A DNA stretch of 7,308 nt from an uncultured Clostridia bacterium (GCA_934162615.1 CAKPJK010000049.1:1-7308); one strand, 5' to 3'; counted from the first letter of the stretch, positions 1 through 6,147 are shown. A program made the numbers and translations. Notes: generated from the sequence alone by a model not told the origin.

Positions 1-792
1 TTTTTACTATTTTTAACATATTCAGTTGCAGGATGGTGTATGGAAGTAGTAGGAAAATTAATTGAAAAAAAGAAATTTATAAATAGAGGATTTTTAATAG
101 GACCATATTGCCCTATATATGGAACAGGAGCAATATTGATAACCTTTTTATTAAAAAAATATGTACCAGATCCATTTGCTTTATTTGTAATGGCAATACT
201 GGTATGTGGAACACTAGAATATTTAACAAGTTACTTTATGGAAAAAATTTATCATGCAAGATGGTGGGACTATAGCCAAAGAAAATTCAATATAAATGGA
301 AGAGTATGTTTAAATACAATAATTCCATTCGGTATATTAGGAATGTTTATAATGTATGTTTCAAATCCATTCTTAATAGGCAAAATTGAAGCATTACCAG
401 AACTTGAATTAAATATAATATCAGGAGTATTATTAACAATATTTTTATTAGATAATATAATTTCAACTAATGTTATAAGTTTTGTTGGAAAAACAACAAA
501 AGAATTTGGAAAGAGCTTAGATAATACTGAAGAGATAACAAATAAGGTTAAAGAGGCACTTCTAAACAAATCTGGATTATATAGAAGACTATTAGAGGCT
601 TACCCAAAAGTTCAATCAATTAAAGTTAAAATAAAAGAGAAAAAGGAAGAAATAAAAAGACAAGTTGTAGAACAAACAGATGAATTTAAAGAAAATATGA
701 ATAAGCAAAAACAAGAAATAATTGACAAGGTTGGAGATTTAAAAGAACTATCTAAAAAAACAAAAATAAAGAATAAAAAAGAAACTAAATAG
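1..792 (+). CDS. PF06541-type putative ABC-transporter/CmpB-like membrane protein, 5' end outside window
   Basis: The reading frame is open from base 1. The 13 codons before the first ATG (position 40) encode hydrophobic residues ending in AGWC, which fit the first membrane helix of this family, so the true start lies left of the window and 263 residues are visible. Family hallmarks follow: a short loop with FINRGFLIGPYCPIYGTG, then EYLTSYFMEKIYHARWWDYS and NINGRVCL. There are about five hydrophobic segments in the first 150 residues. This matches the 'putative ABC-transporter type IV' family (PF06541), whose members have no ATPase domain and no firmly known substrate. After the membrane part comes a tail of about 110 residues. 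Its last 60 are rich in Lys, Glu and Gln with a heptad-like pattern, suggesting a cytoplasmic basic coiled coil. The next gene follows after 86 bases on the same strand and is also a membrane protein. Family assignment is confident; the transport role is only a family label. Confidence 0.85.
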   Translation, partial: FLLFLTYSVAGWCMEVVGKLIEKKKFINRGFLIGPYCPIYGTGAILITFLLKKYVPDPFALFVMAILVCGTLEYLTSYFMEKIYHARWWDYSQRKFNINGRVCLNTIIPFGILGMFIMYVSNPFLIGKIEALPELELNIISGVLLTIFLLDNIISTNVISFVGKTTKEFGKSLDNTEEITNKVKEALLNKSGLYRRLLEAYPKVQSIKVKIKEKKEEIKRQVVEQTDEFKENMNKQKQEIIDKVGDLKELSKKTKIKNKKETK

Positions 793-807
793 AATAATAT
801 AGAAGCT

Positions 808-838
808 ATCAAATTTCTTAAAAATTTGATTTAAGAAA
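808..838 (+). other. Two overlapping, mutually exclusive AT-rich hairpins in the leader before the BrkB-family gene
   Basis: ATCAAATTT (808-816) pairs perfectly with AAATTTGAT (822-830). TTTCTTAAA (814-822) pairs perfectly with TTTAAGAAA (830-838). The two stems share bases, so only one can form at a time. There is no run of Ts after either stem, so this is not a canonical terminator. In such AT-rich sequence the pairing could be chance. Confidence 0.25.
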
Positions 839-878
839 AATCTTTGAAAAATATAAAATTAAAGTAAAGGAAAGAACA

Positions 879-1730
879 ATGGAAAAAATAAAATTAAAGA
901 TTTCTAAAAAAATGAAACAATTTAATATGTTCTTTAAAATAAGCGGAGAAGACCACATAAGTGAATACTCCGCTCAATGTTCATATTATACAATATTATC
1001 ATTTATACCATTTATAATTTTACTAATAACACTAATACAATACACAAACATTCAACAACAGACACTATTTGATGCAATTTCAAAAATAATACCATCAAGT
1101 ATGAATGAATTTGTATTAGGAATAGTAAGAGAAGTATACTCAAAATCAATAGGAACAATATCAATATCTCTTATATTCACATTGTGGTCTGCAGGAAAGG
1201 GATTATTTGCTTTAACAAAAGGATTACACTCAGTATACAATACAGATGAAGATAACGAAAAATCAATATTATATTTACGAATAATGGCATTAATAGACAC
1301 AGTAATATTTATAGTTTTAATAATGTTAGGAATGGTTTTATTGGTTTTTGGAAATAGTTTAAAATCATTGATGCAACAACATTTTGGAGCATTAGAAAAC
1401 TTTAATACACTTTCACAAATTGCGACAGAACTAGGATTTATTTTTGTGACATTTGTAATATTCTTATTTTTATATAGATTTATGCCAAACCATAAAGTTA
1501 CATTTAAAAGCCAAATTCCAGGAGCAATATTTGGTGCTATTGCACTTAATGTAATATCATTTGTGTTTTCTAAATACTTAGATATTTTTAAAGGTTTTTC
1601 TATTACTTATGGAAGTTTGACAACATTAATGCTTATTATGATGTGGACATATTCATGCTTTTACTCATTATTTTTGGGAGCAGAACTAAATAAAATAACG
1701 AATAAAATGAAGCATAGAGAACAAAAATAA
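879..1730 (+). CDS. YihY/virulence factor BrkB family membrane protein
   Basis: This 283-residue protein has about six membrane helices and the conserved marks of the YihY/BrkB family (PF03631). These are an early amphipathic stretch followed by AQCSYYTILSFIPF (residues 32-45), a WSAGKGLFAL segment near 103-112, the LYRFMPN motif (198-204) that opens the second half, a Gly/Ala-rich helix (215-224), the SITYGSL motif (241-247) and GAELN near the C-terminus (267-271). Length is normal for the family. A good ribosome binding site (AAAGGA at 866-871, 7 bases before ATG) supports the start. The family was once annotated as ribonuclease BN through a mapping error and is an inner membrane protein of uncertain function, sometimes linked to transport; I infer nothing more specific. 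It may be co-transcribed with the upstream membrane gene, although the 86-base gap contains small AT-rich hairpins. Its TAA stop (1728-1730) lies at the outer edge of the inverted-repeat element. Confidence 0.9.
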   Translation: MEKIKLKISKKMKQFNMFFKISGEDHISEYSAQCSYYTILSFIPFIILLITLIQYTNIQQQTLFDAISKIIPSSMNEFVLGIVREVYSKSIGTISISLIFTLWSAGKGLFALTKGLHSVYNTDEDNEKSILYLRIMALIDTVIFIVLIMLGMVLLVFGNSLKSLMQQHFGALENFNTLSQIATELGFIFVTFVIFLFLYRFMPNHKVTFKSQIPGAIFGAIALNVISFVFSKYLDIFKGFSITYGSLTTLMLIMMWTYSCFYSLFLGAELNKITNKMKHREQK

Positions 1731-1795
1731 AAAATTTTAAAAGTTACTATTCACAAGTTATGAATTATAAAAAATGAAATTAATGATTTATTTAT
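1727..1795 (+). repeat. Left terminal inverted repeat
   Basis: It begins ATAAAAAATTTTAAAAGTTA and continues to CTATTCACAA, then after 17 less conserved bases has ATGAAATTAATGATTTATTT. It is the inverse complement, with two substitutions in the well-aligned blocks, of 2004-2074. The first four bases overlap the stop codon of the upstream gene. Confidence 0.75.
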
Positions 1796-1832
1796 ATATT
1801 AGGAAAGCTTTATAACTTTCCTAATATATAAA
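1791..1832. other. 17-bp perfect hairpin inside the element
   Basis: TTTATATATTAGGAAAG (1791-1807) pairs without mismatch with CTTTCCTAATATATAAA (1816-1832) around an 8-base loop. No T-run follows on either strand, so it is not a typical intrinsic terminator, though it could still slow polymerase. Confidence 0.8.
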
Positions 1833-1845
1833 ATTACATTGCACA

Positions 1846-1868
1846 GAAAATTTATTTTATAAATTTTC
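1846..1868. other. 10-bp AT-rich hairpin inside the element
   Basis: GAAAATTTAT (1846-1855) pairs perfectly with ATAAATTTTC (1859-1868) around a TTT loop. It is flanked by the related words TTGCAC (1840-1844 area) and GCGCAC (1869-1874 area). Confidence 0.7.
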
Positions 1869-1874
1869 GCGCAC

Positions 1875-1918
1875 GAACAAATTTACTGAAAAAATCTTTG
1901 ATTTTTTCAGATTTGTTC
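1875..1918. other. Long two-part hairpin (8 + 11 bp) inside the element
   Basis: GAACAAAT (1875-1882) pairs with ATTTGTTC (1911-1918), and CTGAAAAAATC (1886-1896) with GATTTTTTCAG (1900-1910), all perfectly. A three-base bulge (TTA, 1883-1885) lies on the left side only, with a TTT loop. A one-sided bulge inside an otherwise perfect stem is what one expects of a folded RNA. Confidence 0.8.
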
Positions 1919-1937
1919 TATCTTGTTGCCCCATTCT

Positions 1938-1977
1938 AAAAATTCTAACAAAAGTTTAACAACTTTTGAGAATTTTT
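1938..1977. other. Two-part hairpin (9 + 8 bp) inside the element
   Basis: AAAAATTCT (1938-1946) pairs with AGAATTTTT (1969-1977), and CAAAAGTT (1949-1956) with AACTTTTG (1961-1968). There is an AA bulge on the left side only and a TAAC loop. It has the same design as the hairpin just before it, with a one-sided bulge on the same side. Confidence 0.8.
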
Positions 1978-2003
1978 GAACGGTCCCCCCGGATCACTTC
2001 AAA

Positions 2004-2074
2004 ATAAATAAATGATTAATTTCATAAATTTATATTTTATTATATTGTGAATAATAACTTTTAAAATTTTTTAT
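2004..2074 (-). repeat. Right terminal inverted repeat
   Basis: This is the partner of the left repeat. Read on the minus strand it begins ATAAAAAATTTTAAAAGTTA, TTATTCACAA, and after 19 bases ATGAAATTAATCATTTATTT. It contains the stop codon and the last codons (KKF and part of Y) of the VanW-domain gene. Confidence 0.75.
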
Positions 2075-2801
2075 ATAAATTTATAGAAACATTATTAGCA
2101 GTAGCAGAAGCCTCAATTCTTATATCATTTCCAGTATTATTCCTAAACTTTAAATCATAACTACCATAAGCAACAGCCGCATCCTTTCCGGCTTTAATAT
2201 AAGGAACCTTATTACTATGCTCATGGCGCTCTATAACAGACAAACCAGAAACTTTTAAAACTGCATTATATAAAGTAGTACTCACTTGACAATTTCCGCC
2301 ACCAAGCCCTTTCTTTTTATTACCATCATTATCAAAAATATCTGCTTCTTGGTAACCCTTTGCAGAAGTAGCAGGACCAATAGTATTACAAAAAGAAAAA
2401 GTACCTCCATTTTTCACTACAGTTCCATTTAATTTCGAACATGTAATAGAAATATTGTTTTGTCTCTCAGACTCTTTTGTATAAATCTTTGTAGAAAAAG
2501 AAGAAATAAGTTCATCCTTTTTAGGTTCAATATTTTGGATATTATTTTGTTCATTTTCCTTATTTGCTTTATTTTCCATTAATGAATTTTGCTCAAAATT
2601 TTCTGTATTATTTATCTGTGAATTTGAAACAATATTATTAACAGAGGTATTATTTGCCGAAAAATCCTGATTTGTAGAAGTTCTTTCAGCAGAATAATTA
2701 GAAGAATTCGTATATTTATTTTTAAAGAAAAAATAAATACCAATTCCAATACACAAAATTAGTATAATGGCAACAATAATCCAAATTTTATTATTTTTCA
2801 T
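2061..2801 (-). CDS. VanW-family protein with N-terminal membrane anchor
   Basis: This 246-residue protein has one hydrophobic helix (about residues 6-26) after a short Lys/Asn head, so it is probably anchored with the rest outside the cell. Residues 30-98 form a low-complexity Asn/Ser/Glu/Gln linker. From about 100 to the end lies a VanW domain (PF04294): SFSTKIYT, NGGTFSFCNTIGP (131-143), GLGGGNCQVSTTLYNAV (165-181) with Cys171 and Gln172, ERHEHSN (191-197) and AAVAYGSYDLKFRN (208-221). The family is named after a vanB-cluster accessory gene. Its reaction is not established, and genomic VanW proteins like this one are common in clostridia and do not imply vancomycin resistance; no van genes are nearby. 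No G5 domain is seen, unlike many larger relatives. AAGGA lies 11 bases before the ATG, and a TATAAT reads on the minus strand at 2881-2876, without a clear -35 box. The last codons and stop lie in the right inverted repeat of the adjacent element. Confidence 0.88.
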   Translation of the reverse strand: MKNNKIWIIVAIILILCIGIGIYFFFKNKYTNSSNYSAERTSTNQDFSANNTSVNNIVSNSQINNTENFEQNSLMENKANKENEQNNIQNIEPKKDELISSFSTKIYTKESERQNNISITCSKLNGTVVKNGGTFSFCNTIGPATSAKGYQEADIFDNDGNKKKGLGGGNCQVSTTLYNAVLKVSGLSVIERHEHSNKVPYIKAGKDAAVAYGSYDLKFRNNTGNDIRIEASATANNVSINLYKKF

Positions 2802-2903
2802 TTAGAAATCAATCCTTACATAATATATTTAGGCTTTTTAATAAAGGTTTTACCTATAAACCAATTAGAATAATTATTATAATGTTTAGTCTAACCAAAA
2901 TGA

Positions 2904-2932
2904 GTCATAAAATACATAAAAAAGAATATAAT
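2904..2932 (+). promoter_or_regulatory. Candidate sigma-E-like promoter of spoIIIAA
   Basis: GTCATAAA (2904-2911) and AATATAAT (2925-2932) are separated by 13 bases. This resembles the mother-cell sigma-E pattern known from Bacillus (-35 like KMATATT/GTCATATT; -10 CATACAAT, here 6 of 8 matching). spoIIIAA is a sigma-E gene in Bacillus subtilis, which makes this reading attractive. The same -10 also contains TATAAT (2927-2932), but the matching -35 for sigma-A (GTCATA) is poor, so a housekeeping promoter is less well supported yet not excluded. Confidence 0.4.
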
Positions 2933-2938
2933 ATAGAG

Positions 2939-2976
2939 AATGTCCAATTTGGTACCAATGTATCAAAAAGGACATT
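2939..2976 (+). promoter_or_regulatory. Inverted repeat with inner palindrome in the spoIIIAA leader
   Basis: AATGTCC (2939-2945) pairs with GGACATT (2970-2976). Between them lies the perfect 10-base palindrome TTGGTACCAA (2949-2958), preceded by CCAA (2944-2947), so the TTGG could pair with either CCAA. It begins near the expected transcription start of the upstream promoter. It could be a 5' stabilising hairpin or an operator; nothing in the sequence decides this. Confidence 0.35.
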
Positions 2977-3003
2977 AGAATAAAAATAAAAGGAAGATAA
3001 AAA

Positions 3004-3864
3004 ATGGATGAAATTTTAAGATATTTTCCAAATAAAATATATCAAATTTTTTCAAATTTATTACAAGAAAATCCCAAAGTTGAAAATGAACTACAAGAAA
3101 TTAGAATCAGGGTAGACAAGCCAATAATATTAAAATTAAGGGAAAAAGACCTTATATTGCAATACAATATACTTCAAACAGAAATATTGCAGATAGTAGA
3201 AAGGCTATGTGAAAATTCAATATATGCATATAAAAATCAAATATGTGAAGGATTTATAACAATAAAAGGAGGACACAGAGTAGGGCTAACAGGCTCATGT
3301 GTAATTGAAAATGGGAAAATTACAAATATAAAATACATATCAAGTTTAAATATAAGAATAGCAAGAGAGGTAAAAAACTGCAGTACAAGAATATTAAGAG
3401 AAATTATAGATATTGAAAATAAAACAATATATAATTCCATTATAGTTGCACCTCCAGGTAGAGGAAAGACAACCATTTTAAGAGACATTATTAGAAGACT
3501 AAGTGATGGGATAGAAGAAATAAATTTTAGAGGCAAAACATGTGGGGTTGTTGACGAAAGAGGTGAAATAGCAGCAATGTTTAAGGGAACACCTCAAAAT
3601 GATGTTGGAATTAGAACAGACGTAATAGAAAATGTAAGTAAAAACAAAGGTATACATATGCTTATTAGAACAATGGCTCCAGAAATAATTGCGTGTGATG
3701 AGATAGGAAGTAAAGAAGATGTTGAGGCAATTCATTATGCATTATATTCTGGGGTTAAAGGGATTTTTACGATGCATGGGAAGAATGTAGAAGATATAAA
3801 AAATAATAAACAAATTTATGAATTAATCGAAAATAGAGAAATTCAAAAAATAGTTTTTTTATAA
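3004..3864 (+). CDS. spoIIIAA: Stage III sporulation protein AA (SpoIIIAA), short C-terminus
   Basis: SpoIIIAA is a RecA/secretion-type ATPase thought to power the SpoIIIA-SpoIIQ channel between mother cell and forespore. The first 130 residues match the family, with LQEIRIRVDKPIIL (30-43), the GGHRVGLTG segment (89-97) and the INIR-like LNIRIAREV (115-123). The Walker A motif is APPGRGKTT (149-157, Lys155), then GVVDERGEIA (181-190), RTMAPEIIACDEIG (222-235) with Walker B Asp232/Glu233, and the TMHG motif (256-259). The start is fixed by AGGAAG 7 bases upstream. The protein has 286 residues and ends at ...EIQKIVFL, whereas relatives usually continue some 15-25 residues with a basic, Gly-rich tail; this could be a natural short end or recent loss. 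spoIIIAB-AH do not follow: the next gene encodes an amylase. Identification is firm; whether it is functional is uncertain. Confidence 0.9.
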   Translation: MDEILRYFPNKIYQIFSNLLQENPKVENELQEIRIRVDKPIILKLREKDLILQYNILQTEILQIVERLCENSIYAYKNQICEGFITIKGGHRVGLTGSCVIENGKITNIKYISSLNIRIAREVKNCSTRILREIIDIENKTIYNSIIVAPPGRGKTTILRDIIRRLSDGIEEINFRGKTCGVVDERGEIAAMFKGTPQNDVGIRTDVIENVSKNKGIHMLIRTMAPEIIACDEIGSKEDVEAIHYALYSGVKGIFTMHGKNVEDIKNNKQIYELIENREIQKIVFL

Positions 3865-3903
3865 TCGACTTTTCGGTCTACTCTGGATTTTAAAATAATT
3901 AAG

Positions 3904-3912
3904 TGATATAAT
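3904..3912 (+). promoter_or_regulatory. Extended -10 sigma-A promoter of the amylase gene
   Basis: TGATATAAT is a perfect extended -10 (TGnTATAAT). No good -35 is seen (TGGATT at 3884-3889 is the best at 17-base spacing), which is acceptable for extended -10 promoters. It would start transcription near 3919, about 20 bases before the ATG, making the amylase gene independent of spoIIIAA. Confidence 0.6.
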
Positions 3913-3939
3913 GACAAAAAAACAAAAGAGGCGAATCAA

Positions 3940-5382
3940 ATGAAAAAAATTAATGGAATAATAATGCAATACTTTGAATGGTATATGGAATGTAACCAAA
4001 ATTTATGGAATCAAATAAAAGAAAATGCAGAAAAACTATCAGATTTAGGAGTAACAGCAATGTGGCTACCACCTGCATATAAAGGAATAGGTGGAAAAGA
4101 CGATGTTGGATATGGAGTATATGACGTATATGACTTAGGCGAATTTGACCAAAAAGGTTCGATAAAAACAAAATACGGTTCAAAAGACGAATATTTAGAC
4201 GCAATAATTGCGCTAAAACAAGCTGGGATAGAAAGTTATGCAGACATAGTTTTAAATCACAAAATGGGAGCAGATGCATTGCAAACAATACCTGCAACAA
4301 AAGTGGACTGGTCAAACCATAATATAGAAACATCACAAAGAGAAAATGTAAAAGTTGCAACAAAATTTACATTCCCAGGAAGAAAAAACAAATATTCAGA
4401 CTTCGAATGGAACTGGACAGATTTTGATGGAATAGACTATAATAATCAAACCGGCGAAAATGCAATATTCAAATTTGTAGATAAAAAATGGGGAGCAGAA
4501 GTTGACGAAGAATTTGGAAACTTTGACTATTTAATGGGAGCAGATTTAGATTTTTCAAATCCAAGGGTAGTAAAAGAATGCAAAGACTGGGGAAGATGGT
4601 ATTTAGACTTAACAAAAATTGATGGATTTAGATTAGATGCGGTAAAACACATAGATGCAAATTTTTATAAAGAATGGATACAAACATTAAGAGATGAAAG
4701 CAAAAAAGAATTATTTGCGGTTGGTGAATATTGGTCAACAGATGTAAATAGACTACATAGATACATTACGGAAACAGAAGGAAAAATATCATTATTTGAT
4801 GTACCATTACACTATAATTTCTTTAATGCGTCAAATGATCCAAATTACAATATGTCACAAATATTGGAGCACACATTGGTAAAGGAAAATCCATGTATGG
4901 CAGTAACATTTGTAGACAACCACGATACGCAACCAGGTCAAGCACTACAAAGTTTTGTACAAGGTTGGTTTAAATCAATAGCATATTCAATTATATTGCT
5001 AAGAAATGATGGATATCCTTGTGTATTTTATGGTGATTATTATGGAATAGAACATGACCATATTGAACCAGTAAATGACTTAAAAACATTAATGTTAATA
5101 AGAAAAGAAAAATCATATGGTTTACAACACGATTATTTTGATCATAATAATTTTATAGGGTGGACACAAGAAGGTGACGATGAACACTTAAGTTCAGGTT
5201 TAGCGGTTGTTATTTCTAATGCAGGTGATGGATATAAAAGAATGTATGTGGGAAATCAAAATGTTGGTGAAACATATATTGACTGCCTTGGAAATTGCGA
5301 AGAAGAAGTCACAATAGACGAAGATGGATGCGGAAATTTTGGTGTAAAATCAAGAAGCGTGTCAGTATGGATAAAAAAATAA
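3940..5382 (+). CDS. Cytoplasmic alpha-amylase, glycoside hydrolase family 13
   Basis: This enzyme hydrolyses internal alpha-1,4 bonds of glucans. The 480-residue protein has no signal peptide (MKKINGIIMQYFEWY leads directly into the barrel) and follows Escherichia coli AmyA and bacillary liquefying amylases closely along its length. Markers are WLPPAYKG (42-49), YDLGEFDQKGSI (64-75), region I DIVLNHKMGAD (102-112), FDYLMGADLDF (195-205), region II GFRLDAVKH (229-237) with nucleophile Asp233, region III AVGEYWS (260-266) with acid/base Glu263, and region IV FVDNHDT (324-330) with Asp329. All three catalytic carboxylates are present. The C-terminal sheet domain ends with SVSVWIKK, as in AmyA. 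AGAGGCG precedes the ATG. Lack of export suggests action on stored glycogen or imported maltodextrins, but no transporter or glycogen gene is nearby. The hemolysin III gene begins 51 bases downstream with no terminator between. Confidence 0.95.
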   Translation: MKKINGIIMQYFEWYMECNQNLWNQIKENAEKLSDLGVTAMWLPPAYKGIGGKDDVGYGVYDVYDLGEFDQKGSIKTKYGSKDEYLDAIIALKQAGIESYADIVLNHKMGADALQTIPATKVDWSNHNIETSQRENVKVATKFTFPGRKNKYSDFEWNWTDFDGIDYNNQTGENAIFKFVDKKWGAEVDEEFGNFDYLMGADLDFSNPRVVKECKDWGRWYLDLTKIDGFRLDAVKHIDANFYKEWIQTLRDESKKELFAVGEYWSTDVNRLHRYITETEGKISLFDVPLHYNFFNASNDPNYNMSQILEHTLVKENPCMAVTFVDNHDTQPGQALQSFVQGWFKSIAYSIILLRNDGYPCVFYGDYYGIEHDHIEPVNDLKTLMLIRKEKSYGLQHDYFDHNNFIGWTQEGDDEHLSSGLAVVISNAGDGYKRMYVGNQNVGETYIDCLGNCEEEVTIDEDGCGNFGVKSRSVSVWIKK

Positions 5383-5433
5383 ATTTTTTGACATTATGGT
5401 AAAAAAGAAAGAATTAAGGAAATGGAGAGATAA

Positions 5434-6108
5434 ATGACAAGAACAAAATTAAAAGATAGAGTTTTGCCGTATTATACAAAAGGCGAAGAAATTTTTAATA
5501 TGACATCACACATAGTAGGAGGGGCATTTGGAATAGTTGCATTAGTGTTATGTGTTGTGTTTGCTGCAATACATCATAACGGATATGGCGTTGTGAGCAG
5601 TTCAATATACGGTGTAACAATGATACTCTTATACACGATGTCTAGTATATATCACGGATTAAAGCCACAAAGAAAAGCAAAAAAAGTATTCCAAATATTA
5701 GACCATTGCTCAATATTTTTATTGATAGCAGGTTCATACACACCGTTTTGCTTAGTGCCCTTTAGAGAATACAACACTGCTCTTGGATGGAGTATATTTG
5801 GAATTATATGGGCAATTGCAATTTTAGGAATAACACTAAATTCAATAGATATAAAAAAATTTAAAGTGTTTTCAATGATATGTTACCTTGGTATGGGATG
5901 GTGTATTGTTTTTACAGCAAATTTATTGCCTAAGTTATTAGGGATACCAGGTTTAGTTTTATTAGTTGCTGGTGGCATTGCTTATACAGTTGGTGCAGTT
6001 TTATATGGATTAGGCAAAAAGAAAAGATATATGCATTCTATATTTCATTTGTTTATATTGCTGGGTAGTATATTACAGTTTTTCTGTATATTATTGTATG
6101 TGGTATAA
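5434..6108 (+). CDS. Hemolysin III / PAQR-type (YqfA-like) membrane protein
   Basis: This 224-residue protein of seven hydrophobic segments belongs to the HlyIII/PAQR family (PF03006). Family marks are EEIFNMTSHIVGG (18-30), the SSIYHGL motif (70-76), ILDHCSIFLLIAGSYTP (88-104), LGMGW (152-156) and the C-terminal HSIFHLF (201-207). The putative zinc site known from PAQR structures is complete: His74, Asp90, His201 and His205. The start is supported by GGAGA at 5424-5428, with an AAGGA further up. The name comes from a Bacillus cereus hemolysin; for most bacterial members the role is unknown, possibly membrane lipid related, and haemolysis should not be assumed. It is probably transcribed together with the amylase gene, 51 bases upstream, because I see no terminator in the gap. 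A TTGACA at 5388-5393 lacks a matching -10. Confidence 0.9.
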   Translation: MTRTKLKDRVLPYYTKGEEIFNMTSHIVGGAFGIVALVLCVVFAAIHHNGYGVVSSSIYGVTMILLYTMSSIYHGLKPQRKAKKVFQILDHCSIFLLIAGSYTPFCLVPFREYNTALGWSIFGIIWAIAILGITLNSIDIKKFKVFSMICYLGMGWCIVFTANLLPKLLGIPGLVLLVAGGIAYTVGAVLYGLGKKKRYMHSIFHLFILLGSILQFFCILLYVV

Positions 6109-6112
6109 AATG

Positions 6113-6141
6113 TTGCAATTTTATGTAAAACGTACTATAAT
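6113..6141 (+). promoter_or_regulatory. Sigma-A promoter just after the hemolysin III gene
   Basis: TTGCAA (6113-6118) and a perfect TATAAT (6136-6141) are exactly 17 bases apart. Transcription would begin near 6148. The first thing downstream is an intrinsic terminator at 6199-6233, not a clear gene. Confidence 0.55.
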
Positions 6142-6147
6142 AAAGCT

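Larger units (their letters stand above)
1727..2074. mobile_element. Inverted-repeat (MITE-like or foldback) element with internal hairpins, no ORF
   Basis: This stretch fills the gap between two convergent genes. The left end, read on +, matches the right end read on -: the outer 30 bases agree at 29 (1727-1756 against 2045-2074), then after a less similar stretch of 17-19 bases another 22 agree at 21 (1774-1795 against 2004-2025). Between these arms lie four strong hairpins (1791-1832, 1846-1868, 1875-1918, 1938-1977) and a small GC-rich one (1982-1995). Local GC-rich joints (GCGCACG, GTTGCCCC, GGTCCCCCCGG) stand out from the very AT-rich background. No meaningful ORF is present. The form fits a non-autonomous miniature inverted-repeat element or a large structured RNA closed by a long terminal stem. 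I see no clear target-site duplication, and the AT-rich flanks would hide a short one. The structure is directly visible; mobility is inferred. Confidence 0.6.

Noticed and set aside
1791..1832. The 17-bp hairpin as a normal intrinsic terminator of the BrkB-family gene.
   Set aside because: The stem is mostly AT and no T-run follows on either strand.
1982..2000. CCGGATCACTTC resembles the end of 16S rRNA (GGATCACCTCC).
   Set aside because: The match is short and no other rRNA sequence is present; it lies in the hairpin element.
1727..2074. The element as a CRISPR array, TnpB omega-RNA/IS200-IS605 end or known riboswitch.
   Set aside because: There are no direct repeats with spacers, no tnpA or tnpB gene, and long perfect terminal inverted repeats are not a feature of IS200/IS605. 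It lies between 3' ends, not in a 5' leader.
2061..2801. VanW protein as evidence of vancomycin resistance.
   Set aside because: No vanA/B ligase, vanH, vanX or two-component genes are present, and VanW-domain proteins are common in clostridia without resistance.
3950..4363. A 137-codon ORF opposite the amylase gene, and similar antisense ORFs opposite other genes.
   Set aside because: They are low-complexity shadows of well-supported genes, without ribosome binding sites or recognisable domains.
5388..5416. A TTGACA box as promoter of the hemolysin III gene.
   Set aside because: At 16-18 bases downstream there is only AGAATTAAG, not an acceptable -10.
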